A stretch of DNA of 64,000 bases from positions 202,537-266,536 of the forward strand of contig PEZS01000006.1 of NCBI GenBank assembly GCA_002778785.1, given 5' to 3'. Below are positions 34,721 to 42,890 of this stretch, piece by piece; positions within the stretch are counted from its first letter, which is position 1; every line of letters begins with the position of its first letter. A program made the position numbers and the translations under genes. The stretch comes from Bdellovibrionales bacterium CG10_big_fil_rev_8_21_14_0_10_45_34 (lineage in GTDB: Bacteria > Bdellovibrionota > Bdellovibrionia > Bdellovibrionales > 1-14-0-10-45-34). Under the pieces are notes generated by a model, which was not told where the DNA came from, searched no databases, and saw nothing but the letters and a program-made list of their open reading frames with translations.

Positions 34721-36199
34721 ATGCTAGGTAAGTTATCGTCGAAGTTAACAGAGAAAGATGCAGCTCAGCTTCCGTGGCGACTATTTCGCGAGTTCTTGAT
34801 CACTCTTCTTATTGTCATTTCATTCGGTCTTATTATTGGCTTTGTTTTTTGGTCGTGGATTGTTGATCAGGTAAAAGACATTCCCGGGTCTGAATTCGTA
34901 GTTCAAGAAGTAGAGTCATTGATTTGGATACTCCCGCTCCTTTGTCTGCTCGTGGTTTTGTGGATGGGTCTGTGGACACTTCGTAACCTCGTGCGCCCCT
35001 TAGGTCAGTTTATTTCTCGAGCTAAGGGTCTTCTCGATTTTGACAGGGATGTCGGCGAACATGAGCTTTCTGAAGATGAGCCAGAAGAGTGGGCAGAGAT
35101 AACCATTGCATTCAATCAGTTAAAGAAAGAGTTACTCGCAAACCGAAATTCCCTAACAGAAAAGGCGATTCAGTTAGAAGCATTCGTGCAGTCATTGTCT
35201 GATGCCATCGTTATTGTTGATTTGAAAGGACATTGCATTCTAGTGAACCCCGCCTTTGAGAGACTGTTTTTGCTCGAGGAGCGAAATGACATTGCAGAAA
35301 ACAAAACTTTGCTGAAAGAGGTTGTAAGAAGTCCAGATGTTATTGCTCTTATCGAGACAACTATGAAAAGTGGCGAAGTAAAACGAGAGCATATATCTGT
35401 ATGGAGAAAGAACAAAGAGGTTCATCTTTCGCTTACAACCGCCCCACTCAGGCACCCTGACGGAACACTTTTCGGTGTTTTAGGAGACTTTCATGATGTC
35501 TCAGATATCAAAAGGGCAGAGAAGAATCGAATTGAGCTAGTAGGCAATGTATCCCATGACATTCGCACTCCCCTAACCGCAATTAAAGGTTATTTCGCTA
35601 CACTTGAAGCAGACATAAAGGCTGGGCGAGCTGAGTATGTAGAAAGATATTTGCAGGTTATAGAAAAGAATGTCGATCGAATACTCAGTCTCACAAATGA
35701 CCTATTAGAGTTGTCATCTCTCGAATCCGGAATACAACTGAGGCGCGAATGGGTATCAACCGAAGAAATGTCTTTGTCAGCGGTAGAGCAGGTTCGAAAA
35801 AAACATCCTAGCAAAAACCATCGCATCACCGTCGAATGCATAGAAAAGTCCGTTTATGTTGATAGTCGCCGCATCGAGCAAGTCATTATGAACCTCGTTG
35901 AAAATTCATTAAAATACATCCCTGAAGATCGAGAAATTTTGGTGAAGTGGGATCGAAAGCCTAATGGCTGGCAGCTCGTAGTCTCCGACAACGGCCCTGG
36001 TATTGAACCTCAACATCTCGAAAGAATCTTTGAACGCTTCTACCGCGTCGACTCCGCTCGATCAAATCAGATAGAAGGTTCTGGTCTTGGGCTCGCCATT
36101 GTCAAACACGTCATGCTCCGCCATGGGGGGGAAGTTGAGGTGAATAGTGTGCAGGGTAAGGGGACCCAATTCATCTGCCACTTCCCCAGCTTCAGATAG
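34721..36199 (+). CDS. phoR: PhoR-type sensor histidine kinase
   Basis: The 492-residue kinase has two membrane helices (about 25-48 and 68-88) with a short periplasmic loop, a HAMP-like linker, a PAS domain (about 150-260), HisKA with H279 (NVSHDIRTPLTAIKGY), and HATPase motifs: N-box NLVENSLKYI, G1 DNGPGIE, F-box ERFYRVD and G2 GSGLGLAIVKHV. Its 3' end is partly duplicated 2.2 kb downstream as a degenerate relic beyond module 1. Confidence 0.95.
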   Translation: MLGKLSSKLTEKDAAQLPWRLFREFLITLLIVISFGLIIGFVFWSWIVDQVKDIPGSEFVVQEVESLIWILPLLCLLVVLWMGLWTLRNLVRPLGQFISRAKGLLDFDRDVGEHELSEDEPEEWAEITIAFNQLKKELLANRNSLTEKAIQLEAFVQSLSDAIVIVDLKGHCILVNPAFERLFLLEERNDIAENKTLLKEVVRSPDVIALIETTMKSGEVKREHISVWRKNKEVHLSLTTAPLRHPDGTLFGVLGDFHDVSDIKRAEKNRIELVGNVSHDIRTPLTAIKGYFATLEADIKAGRAEYVERYLQVIEKNVDRILSLTNDLLELSSLESGIQLRREWVSTEEMSLSAVEQVRKKHPSKNHRITVECIEKSVYVDSRRIEQVIMNLVENSLKYIPEDREILVKWDRKPNGWQLVVSDNGPGIEPQHLERIFERFYRVDSARSNQIEGSGLGLAIVKHVMLRHGGEVEVNSVQGKGTQFICHFPSFR

Positions 36200-36267
36200 A
36201 CTTCGTATCTCGTCGTTCTCGTCGCTCGACGTGCTAGTTGCACGCCTTCGCTTCTCGAACTTAGAGA

Positions 36268-36356
36268 TACTTGTCTCTCTTCTCTGGGCCAGCTTCAGAT
36301 AGCCGTGATTGAAAGGACGCCATCTGCTGCGGTCTCGCTTCTTCATCTCCCTCCGA
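36268..36356. repeat. 89-bp direct repeat, left copy (module 1 boundary)
   Basis: This 89-bp segment just downstream of phoR is repeated at 38376-38464 in the same orientation with one mismatch that I can see. The two copies flank the first regulator/exported-protein pair. Read on the minus strand, both contain a short open frame that encodes KKRDRSRWRPFNHGYLKLA, so the repeat might be part of a small gene. Confidence 0.9.
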
Positions 36357-36425
36357 CGTATTGACATACGCCTCCGGTCGATTAAGAAGCTGCCAATACA
36401 TTTTACATACAGGTAGAATATTCAC

Positions 36426-36444
36426 GTGCCATTGAGATTGGCAC
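36426..36444. promoter_or_regulatory. Inverted repeat upstream of the module 1 regulator
   Basis: GTGCCA and TGGCAC form perfect 6-bp arms with a 7-base spacer, 57 bases before the regulator start. It could be an operator. No clear sigma-54 or sigma-70 promoter could be assigned at this place. Confidence 0.35.
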
Positions 36445-36500
36445 ACTTTGTATCCAAAACAGTATGGCGATCTTTTGTGTCGTGAGATACTGCAACCGCC

Positions 36501-37289
36501 ATGAAAAAAGAAATTAACCCTACTGATAGATTAGAGCCCGACTTTAGAACTTTTTTGCAGAAAGAGCTCCTCAATAGGTGTCGAAAAAATCCAAACTATT
36601 CATTGAGATCATTTGCGAAGTCTTTAAGTATTAGCCCGTCGGCACTTTCAGCAATGCTAAATTCCAAAAGATCCATAACTCCTAAAATGAAGCTTCGATT
36701 AGGGACGAACCTCGGTTTACAGAGGGAAGAAGTACTCGAAATGATAGCGCTCCAAGACGGCGGGCAGTGGCATGAAAGACAAAGGCTTCAATTAGATACC
36801 TTTGCCGTAATTTCTGATTGGTACCATTATGCAATACTAGAGCTGACTCACGTTCAAGGTTTTAAAGGAGACCCTAAATGGATCTCTTGCAAACTAGGTA
36901 TTACCAAATCCGAAGTCAACATTGCATGCGAAAGACTGGTAAACCTGGGCCTACTCGAAATCACTTCAGACCACCAGTGGAAGGATACATCTGAAAATGG
37001 CTTCATCACAAATGCATATGATGAGCTAACCACTGCCGCCTCAAAGAAGCTACAGAAGCAAATGTTAGAGTTGTCTATTAGAGCACTCATGGAATTGCCA
37101 CTTCACTCAAGGAGTCACAGCTCAATAACAATGGCAATCGATCCTGATGATTTACCGGAGGCCAAAGAAAAGATTAAGAGATTTAGAAGGGACCTTTGTT
37201 CATACTTTGAGAAAAAGAAGAAGCGAAAGCAAGTTTTTAACCTGAGTATTGGATTGTATCCAATATCTAAAGAAAGCGAGGAAGCATGA
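36501..37289 (+). CDS. DUF4423/TIGR02147-like transcriptional regulator (module 1)
   Basis: The 262-residue protein has an N-terminal helix-turn-helix (about 30-75: YSLRSFAKSLSISPSALSAMLNSKRSITPKM, split as LRSFAKSL and PSALSAMLN). The DUF4423-like C-terminal domain holds ISDWYHYAILELT, PKWISCKLGITKSEVN, LVNLGLLE, SSITMAIDPDDL and KIKRFRRDL. The order matches the family known from Bdellovibrio and Fibrobacter. Two similar genes lie at 42123 and 46429. Its stop (TGA) overlaps the ATG of the exported-protein gene, so both are probably translated together. Confidence 0.88.
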   Translation: MKKEINPTDRLEPDFRTFLQKELLNRCRKNPNYSLRSFAKSLSISPSALSAMLNSKRSITPKMKLRLGTNLGLQREEVLEMIALQDGGQWHERQRLQLDTFAVISDWYHYAILELTHVQGFKGDPKWISCKLGITKSEVNIACERLVNLGLLEITSDHQWKDTSENGFITNAYDELTTAASKKLQKQMLELSIRALMELPLHSRSHSSITMAIDPDDLPEAKEKIKRFRRDLCSYFEKKKKRKQVFNLSIGLYPISKESEEA

Positions 37290-38263
37290 AAAATAAATTA
37301 TCTCCTATACTTTTTGCCATCGTGATTGCGACCGTACAAGCCGGATTTGCCGGAAAAGAGGGGAGCGGTTCGAGAAAACCAATAACTGATATTGGTATTT
37401 CAAATCTAAAGGCTGCGCTAAGTAAGGAAATCGTTCAGATCATTGGAGATTGGGATATTACTAAGATCAGATTGATCGATAGGTCTCGGTCCCTTCACAA
37501 ATACCTAATTGTTGCAGAAGGAGAAGCTGCAAACACATCTTGTGAATTGAAAGTCACAATATTTAATTCCGTGACTGGCTCGGCGGAGGACGGTGAAATT
37601 AGACGGGTGGAGCAGGATTCTCCGTGTTCGTCGGCCAATTCTAGCGGTGAATTTAGCAATTTTGAGCAATTGAGATCAGTTCTTAAAAGTACGGATCTTG
37701 TTAAAAGATTGGGTATGAATTTTGAGCCCAAAGAAATCGAACGCATTGGACAGGACGCACATACAACACATTACAAGATTACAGCCTCTACGATTTCCAG
37801 CGCCGATGTATGTGAATTACGGGCAACAGTTTCAAACAAGATAGATGCGAAAGACGCTGATTTTGGAGTAAACATATCACCGGCAAACTGCACAGCATCA
37901 ATGACAGTCCCGAGAAGTGTTTTCGTGGAGTTTGAAGACGAGTTAGAGGTTTTTGCCAACATTCTTTTCACTGAAGGGAATGCGTATTCAAAATATATTA
38001 CGGCAGCTCAGCGTATTCCAAAGGAAAAACGCGCTGAAATTCGCGGGTTTATGAAAAGTTCAAACGAATCCAAATTCGCTGAAGTCTTTGAAAAACGTAA
38101 ATACGAAATGAAGGAAAAGTTTGTCAATAATCCAGATATAACCATTTACGAATTTTATATTTATTTGGGCAGAGAAATAATGGGCCTAAATGTTGGGCAA
38201 GGCGGAATTGTAAGCCCCGTGATTGCAGGATTATCTTTGGCCGCATTGTACATTGTAGACTGA
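37286..38263 (+). CDS. Exported protein of module 1
   Basis: The 325-residue protein starts in an ATGA overlap with the regulator and has a signal peptide (SPILFAIVIATVQAGFAG). The mature protein contains two similar halves (about 35-125 and 130-215), each with a Cys pair (TSCELKVT and DSPCSS; DVCELRAT and PANCTAS). It looks like a tandem repeat of a disulfide-bonded domain. A helical segment and a hydrophobic C-terminal stretch (VSPVIAGLSLAALYIV) follow. It is not similar to the exported proteins of modules 2 and 3. Confidence 0.75.
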   Translation: MKNKLSPILFAIVIATVQAGFAGKEGSGSRKPITDIGISNLKAALSKEIVQIIGDWDITKIRLIDRSRSLHKYLIVAEGEAANTSCELKVTIFNSVTGSAEDGEIRRVEQDSPCSSANSSGEFSNFEQLRSVLKSTDLVKRLGMNFEPKEIERIGQDAHTTHYKITASTISSADVCELRATVSNKIDAKDADFGVNISPANCTASMTVPRSVFVEFEDELEVFANILFTEGNAYSKYITAAQRIPKEKRAEIRGFMKSSNESKFAEVFEKRKYEMKEKFVNNPDITIYEFYIYLGREIMGLNVGQGGIVSPVIAGLSLAALYIVD

Positions 38264-38281
38264 GTTTTTGAGACTCGGTTA

Positions 38282-38352
38282 TTTGAATGCTTTTGTCGCA
38301 TCGACTCCGCCGTTCGAAGCAAATAGAAGGCTCTGGCCTTGCATCTGTCGCC
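38282..38352 (+). pseudogene. Degenerate copy of the phoR 3' end
   Basis: The stretch TTTGAATGCTTTTGTCGC, TCGACTCCGC, AATAGAAGGCTCTGG parallels phoR at about 36029-36106 (F-box to G2 region) with many substitutions and at least one indel. It no longer encodes the kinase motif. In phoR the corresponding segment is followed, after about 170 more bases, by the 89-bp repeat; here the repeat follows after about 25 bases. Confidence 0.65.
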
Positions 38353-38375
38353 TTTTGAATCACGGCGGAGTTGAC

Positions 38376-38464
38376 TACTTGTCTCTCTTCGCTGGGCCAG
38401 CTTCAGATAGCCGTGATTGAAAGGACGCCATCTGCTGCGGTCTCGCTTCTTCATCTCCCTCCGA
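38376..38464. repeat. 89-bp direct repeat, right copy (module 1 boundary)
   Basis: This is the second copy of the segment at 36268-36356, same orientation, start-to-start distance 2108 bases. It ends 45 bases before the stop of the ATPase gene on the minus strand. Together with the adjacent phoR relic it indicates duplication of the phoR 3' region around module 1. Confidence 0.9.
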
Positions 38465-38508
38465 TACAGTAAGGGTGAGGCCAAATGCTCTCTCTTTGCG
38501 ATTGATAC

Positions 38509-39708
38509 CTAGGTCTCAAAATATTTGAGTAAATAGTTCGCCAACTTCTTGATGGGTACGGCCGTAGTCTCTGAACCGAGCCCCTTGCTTTCGCCGCCTG
38601 CTGTGACGACGATAAGTTCGTAATCTTTCGTGAAAACTTTTTTCGCCTCGGGATCTAAAACAATCGGACGCGCACTTTGAATTCCCAGCTTTGCTTCAAT
38701 AAGCAATTTCTTATTGCCTTGAGCAACAATAAAGTCGATTTCTGCACCGTCCTTCGTTCTCCAAGTGAAGATTTGCCAGTCGCGTACGAAATGATCACGG
38801 GTCTTAAGAATCTCTGAATAGACTAAGGATTCAAAAAGTGCACCTGACTGAGGGGAGTTCCAAAGAGCCTCTTGTTCGACGTGTCCCTGAAGGCGTGAGC
38901 ACAGCCCCAAGTCAAGAAAGTGTAGTTTCGGCATCTTTACAATTCTTGAAGAAAGGTTTGTTAAATAGGGAGTTACCAAATCGACTATACGGTTCTGCAC
39001 CAAAAGATGAATCCAAGAATTTACGGTGCTATGATTGACCCGGCTTGCCTGGCAAATGTCCGACACATTTAAGAACTGGGCGGTGCGAGCGCCAAGAAGT
39101 CTCATGAACGTCTCGTACTCCCCCACTTTCTGAATGCCCGCAGAGAGAGCTATGTCTTTTTCAAGGTAGCTCGTAATGTAATCATTTAGGTAATGGATCG
39201 GGCTCAATTGCTCTGTCGTGTAAAGTTGTGGGAAGCCGCCTTTGATTAATATTTGCTTGATTGTTATATCAGGAAAGGCTCGAGAGACTTCATTTACGGA
39301 CAACCCATGAAGAGTAAAGAGCTGACATCGACCAGCTAGAGACTCCTTTACATTGAGGTCGAGCAAAGTTTTATTCGACCCAGTAAAATAATAAAGAGTG
39401 GTGAGGGACTTCTTATTGTGAAGTTCCTCTCTGCGTTTACGATCAATCAACTTTTTTACTTCAGGAAATAGATTCGGCGCATACTGAACTTCATCTATCA
39501 AGCAAGGGAGAGCTGATTCACTCAATAAAAACTCCGGGTCGGTTTGCGCTCGATGTCTCAGATGGAGATCGTCAAGGTAGATCTCACTTTTCATTGGCAG
39601 TTGAGACAGCATCGTAGTCTTGCCCACTTGGCGAGGGCCCCAAACCATTACGGCCTCAAGCGTTGCAACCGAGCTAATTGTGCTAAAAAGATCCCTAATT
39701 ACATACAT
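38509..39708 (-). CDS. AAA_14/DUF4143 ATPase
   Basis: The 399-residue protein has Walker A GPRQVGKTT (24-32) and Walker B LPCLIDEVQ (about 68-76). The middle contains YYFTGSNKTLL and LAGRCQLFTLHGLS, and the C-terminal DUF4143 domain (about 190-350) includes KDGAEIDFIVAQGNKKLLIEAKLG, a PD-(D/E)xK-like segment. Such ATPases are widespread in accessory regions and may act in defence or DNA-linked functions, but the role is not settled. A 38-bp piece of its 3' half is duplicated at 40990. Confidence 0.92.
   Translation of the reverse strand: MYVIRDLFSTISSVATLEAVMVWGPRQVGKTTMLSQLPMKSEIYLDDLHLRHRAQTDPEFLLSESALPCLIDEVQYAPNLFPEVKKLIDRKRREELHNKKSLTTLYYFTGSNKTLLDLNVKESLAGRCQLFTLHGLSVNEVSRAFPDITIKQILIKGGFPQLYTTEQLSPIHYLNDYITSYLEKDIALSAGIQKVGEYETFMRLLGARTAQFLNVSDICQASRVNHSTVNSWIHLLVQNRIVDLVTPYLTNLSSRIVKMPKLHFLDLGLCSRLQGHVEQEALWNSPQSGALFESLVYSEILKTRDHFVRDWQIFTWRTKDGAEIDFIVAQGNKKLLIEAKLGIQSARPIVLDPEAKKVFTKDYELIVVTAGGESKGLGSETTAVPIKKLANYLLKYFET
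38643..38680. repeat. 38-bp exact repeat, copy inside the ATPase gene
   Basis: TCGCCTCGGGATCTAAAACA and the 18 bases that follow are identical to 40990-41027. This copy is coding sequence of the DUF4143 domain, so it is the probable source. Confidence 0.95.
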
Positions 39709-39952
39709 TTGGCCATTTTACGGTGAGAACATAAAATCGTCAAACATTATCACTGGTCGATAGTCGGTTTGAATTTTCTGAGTTCTACCGCTCTTGATAT
39801 GTAAACGAAACTAGAACTCTCGCGCGTAGGGTTACTACACCAAAGATGGTAATCATTACTCTCACACCCAGGCCTCGGATCCAGTATAATCAGCGCAACA
39901 CTAATCATTAGCCGTACTTTTCCGAAGTTGTTTTTCAACAAACTTTGGGTCA

Positions 39953-40981
39953 GTGCCAACCTCGGAGTTAAATGTGCTAGTATATCGGTCGCTGGTTACC
40001 GTTCTCTACCTTGCATTCACCGCATCTAGCGCTTGGGCTCAGGCTGAGGCTTATCGGCAAGCCGACACTTTACCGCTCTCTGAGCGCCCAGCATGGCTTG
40101 AACGAGCGTCGCGGTCCGTCGGGCGGGTGAACATGGGAAGCTATTGTACGGCGACGCGTATCTCGCCCCAGGGCCATATTCTCACTGCGTTCCACTGCAT
40201 TTCGGCCTGCATGTATGGAGCGGAATTCGAAACCATGGTAAGAGAGTTTTCTCAGGGTGGTAGCGCGTGGGAATTTACACGGCCAGGCGGACAGCTTGGC
40301 AACCTGCGATGCACTTCACGTCGCCATGGCATTCTTGAGCCAAAGCACTATGAGTGGCGGAGGCCAATGGTAGTGCTTGCGGTCGCTGGCCGCGGCTATC
40401 TTTCCCCAAAGGCTTCGGTAATGTTGCCTTTGCTTGATAATGATTTGTTCCATGAGTTCCGGAAGGAAGGTTTCACCGCGCTAGGGGATTATGACGATTT
40501 CGCTATTCTGAAGGAAGTGGAAGTTGATCAGGCGGCACCTTTCTTAAAGGTCTCCTGTAAGAAAGGTTTTACTAAAGACGAGAGAGTTTGGTCGTACGGG
40601 TACCCCTACTATCATGAGGGCCGGAACAGGCACTACTACACGCCCGCATACAGCCATGGGCAGGTACTTGAACGTATCGAGTACACATCGGCTATAGAAG
40701 ATGTAAACTCCGGCAGGTTGTCACGTGATAGCGCACTTCGCACCTATTTCGATCCAAAGCTCTTCTGGACATCCCTTGACGTCGGAGTAGGAGCAAGCGG
40801 TGCCCCGGTGCTGAACGAGCAAGGTGAGATAAGCGGGATAACGATTATGAAATACACGGGAAATACTCGTTATACGTACGACCGAGGGGCACACATCGCG
40901 GTTTCGATCAATCACATTCGCACGGAATTGAGTCGTCTATTGCCGAAAACTGATTACGAGGCAATCGTCGACTGCCCCTAG
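39953..40981 (+). CDS. Exported trypsin-like serine protease (second in window)
   Basis: The 342-residue protein starts at a GTG without a strong ribosome-binding site and has a signal peptide (VTVLYLAFTASSAWA). The triad is H81 (LTAFHC), D182 (GDYDDFAILKE) and S282 (GVGASGAPV). Extra Cys pairs suggest disulfides. It differs clearly from the protease at 15185. Its G+C content and codon use look higher than those of the genes beside it, which may indicate separate acquisition. Confidence 0.88.
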   Translation: MPTSELNVLVYRSLVTVLYLAFTASSAWAQAEAYRQADTLPLSERPAWLERASRSVGRVNMGSYCTATRISPQGHILTAFHCISACMYGAEFETMVREFSQGGSAWEFTRPGGQLGNLRCTSRRHGILEPKHYEWRRPMVVLAVAGRGYLSPKASVMLPLLDNDLFHEFRKEGFTALGDYDDFAILKEVEVDQAAPFLKVSCKKGFTKDERVWSYGYPYYHEGRNRHYYTPAYSHGQVLERIEYTSAIEDVNSGRLSRDSALRTYFDPKLFWTSLDVGVGASGAPVLNEQGEISGITIMKYTGNTRYTYDRGAHIAVSINHIRTELSRLLPKTDYEAIVDCP

Positions 40982-40989
40982 CGGCGACG

Positions 40990-41027
40990 TCGCCTCGGGA
41001 TCTAAAACAATCGGACGCGCACTTTGA
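40990..41027. repeat. 38-bp exact repeat, displaced copy of part of the ATPase gene
   Basis: This copy lies 9 bases after the protease stop and is identical to 38643-38680, same orientation. The matches stop abruptly on both sides. It may be a scar of recombination or the remnant of a second ATPase gene that once followed the protease. Confidence 0.95.
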
Positions 41028-41147
41028 GGCATGGGGGCATTGCGAGCTCAAAAACACAGCATTCGAGATGATTACCGCAGATAATTTTCAGAACCATTGC
41101 TAGTTGACACTTTTAAGGTAAAACAGGTTTACACAAAAGGAGTAGAA

Positions 41148-41594
41148 ATGTTGTTTATAAAACTAATTGCACTTGGCCTTGTTTTTGTAACTTCAAGCGC
41201 GATGGCCGCCCAAACAATTAAATGTCAGAGTGAGGTTATGTCGGGCTCGTTGGAAGTAAAATTGTACTTTAATAGAGCGGGCCAGCTTCAGCCGATTGAA
41301 CCTAAAATAAAACTTCGCGGTTATTACCAAAACGGTTCTCCGTTCGGTCAAAAGTTTCAATCCATAAGTATTGTTTCCGACGGATCAGGTTACACGCAGA
41401 TTGATTTTGTGGATCAATATGATTCTCCGAATGATGATTACCCTAGGCAGAGACTTCAGCTCCAGTTTGCGACAAACATATTAAATAGGGACTTTAGCCA
41501 AACTGCCGCTTTATTGGTTTCTGGTGAGGATAGGGGCAGCACAGAAAAGCTAGAAAATTACGCTTTACATATGAATTGCTCGGGGCGAAAATAA
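41148..41594 (+). CDS. Small exported protein
   Basis: The ATG at 41148 has AAAGGAGT upstream and is preferred over an in-frame start 51 bases earlier. The 148-residue product has a signal peptide ending SSAMAA and a mature beta-rich domain with two Cys residues (IKCQSE and MNCSGRK) placed near its ends, probably one disulfide. Function unknown; it is not part of a regulator pair. Confidence 0.7.
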   Translation: MLFIKLIALGLVFVTSSAMAAQTIKCQSEVMSGSLEVKLYFNRAGQLQPIEPKIKLRGYYQNGSPFGQKFQSISIVSDGSGYTQIDFVDQYDSPNDDYPRQRLQLQFATNILNRDFSQTAALLVSGEDRGSTEKLENYALHMNCSGRK

Positions 41595-41624
41595 CTCCCC
41601 CTATTTAGGTTGGAAAAAAGTCCT

Positions 41625-42002
41625 ATGAGACAGTCAAGTTCCGTCGAACATCTGCGACTTTGCGGGTCAAACACTTGTACTATCGAAACAGACTTGAAAC
41701 CGACACCATCAACTTTTTAACCAAGAAGTTTACAACTGAAAAGCTGAATACACTCATGAAGTGGATGACGAAGTACTGCTGCGACACTCTACGCCTTCGT
41801 TAAATCCAATGTGGAGCCGACCAACAACAATGCTGAGCGAGAACTCAGGCCGGCAGTGCTGATGAGGAAAACCTCGTACTGCAACCGCTCAGAGCGGGGT
41901 AAGCAGAGTCAGGCAATACTTATGAGCACAATTGCCTCTTCAAAAAAACAAGACCGTAATTTTATGAGATACGCCTCAGATCGACTTAAAACTCGAATTT
42001 AG
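41625..42002 (+). pseudogene. Frameshifted remnant of an IS66-type transposase
   Basis: The 3' part encodes VEPTNNNAERELRPAVLMRK, then SERGKQSQAILMST, the conserved C-terminal block of IS66 transposases. The 5' part continues in another frame (TVKFRRTSATLRVKHLYYRN, LNTLMKWMTKY) and breaks at about 41795. Most of the element is missing and no terminal repeats were found. It lies just before module 2. Confidence 0.7.
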
Positions 42003-42122
42003 GTGAGTAGTTACGTTTTGTTCCCGCCTTTCGGGTTTTTCTTGAATTGGGATCACTTTGTTCCCAAAAAAGTTGTGCATCGAAGCTGAAGCCACTAAAT
42101 CTATATACGAAGGCGGGACAAA

Positions 42123-42890
42123 ATGTCAGCAAAACGGTCATGCCATAGCGGCGCAGAGCTACTTTCAAATGTCTTGTCCCAGAAAAAGCAAAAGAATGCC
42201 AATTACACCCTAAGAGCATTTGCTAGGGATCTAGAGATACCTCCAGGACGGCTTTCTGAGTTCATATCGGGCAAAAGAAAGGTCTCAAAGCGAATGTATA
42301 ATCGTTTGATTGAGAAGCTGAGTATCTCGCCTTCAGAAGCGAGAAAAGTTTTTGACCAGGCATTGATAGAACAGTCTGATTCTCATTTCTATCAAATGAG
42401 TGATGATCAGTTTTTTACTTTGGCAGATCCCATCCACTTTTTCATATTGTGTCTTTTTGACACGGAGGACTTTCAATCCAACACCAAATGGATGGCAAAA
42501 CGACTCAACGCAGACGTCGTAGAGGTGAAACTTGCTTTTGAGCGTTTAGTTAGAGTGGGATTAGTTGAAACTAGAGACGGGGTCTTAGTTAAACGAAAAA
42601 AGAATATCGCAACGACAGATCAAATTGCTAATGTGGCATTGAGAAAGTCTCACGAACAAACACTCAAACATGCGGAAGAGGCATTGTGGACAACAGAGAT
42701 CGAAGATAGAGACATTTCTTCGGTAACAATGGCGGCAGATATCAGTCAGATTCCGCGGGTTAAAAAAGAAATCAAAAAATTCAGAAGACGAATTATGGCA
42801 CTCTTAGAAAACGAGAAAGCTAGTGAAGTTTACAATTTAAATATTCAGTTGGTACCAGTAACAAGAAAAATAAAGGAGAATGTGTCGTGA
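42123..42890 (+). CDS. DUF4423/TIGR02147-like transcriptional regulator (module 2)
   Basis: The 255-residue protein has the HTH segment (about 25-70: YTLRAFARDLEIPPGRLSEF, ISGKRKVSKRMYNRL) and the same C-terminal domain as the regulators at 36501 and 46429: TKWMAKRLNADVVEVKLAFE, LVRVGLVE, SSVTMAADISQIP, KEIKKFRRRIM. The conserved DWYH motif of the other two is changed to ADPIHFF, so ligand or contact specificity may differ. Its stop overlaps the GTG of the exported-protein gene (GTGA). Confidence 0.87.
   Translation: MSAKRSCHSGAELLSNVLSQKKQKNANYTLRAFARDLEIPPGRLSEFISGKRKVSKRMYNRLIEKLSISPSEARKVFDQALIEQSDSHFYQMSDDQFFTLADPIHFFILCLFDTEDFQSNTKWMAKRLNADVVEVKLAFERLVRVGLVETRDGVLVKRKKNIATTDQIANVALRKSHEQTLKHAEEALWTTEIEDRDISSVTMAADISQIPRVKKEIKKFRRRIMALLENEKASEVYNLNIQLVPVTRKIKENVS

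Noticed and set aside
36439-36455. TGGCAC before the module 1 regulator as a sigma-54 promoter
   Set aside because: The -12 TTGC element is not at the required distance; only the inverted repeat is reported.
42016-42067. Repeated TTTGTTCCC and a TTGGGA/TCCCAA stem before the module 2 regulator
   Set aside because: The arms are short, there is no T-tract, and the other two modules show nothing similar, so an operator or terminator cannot be supported.
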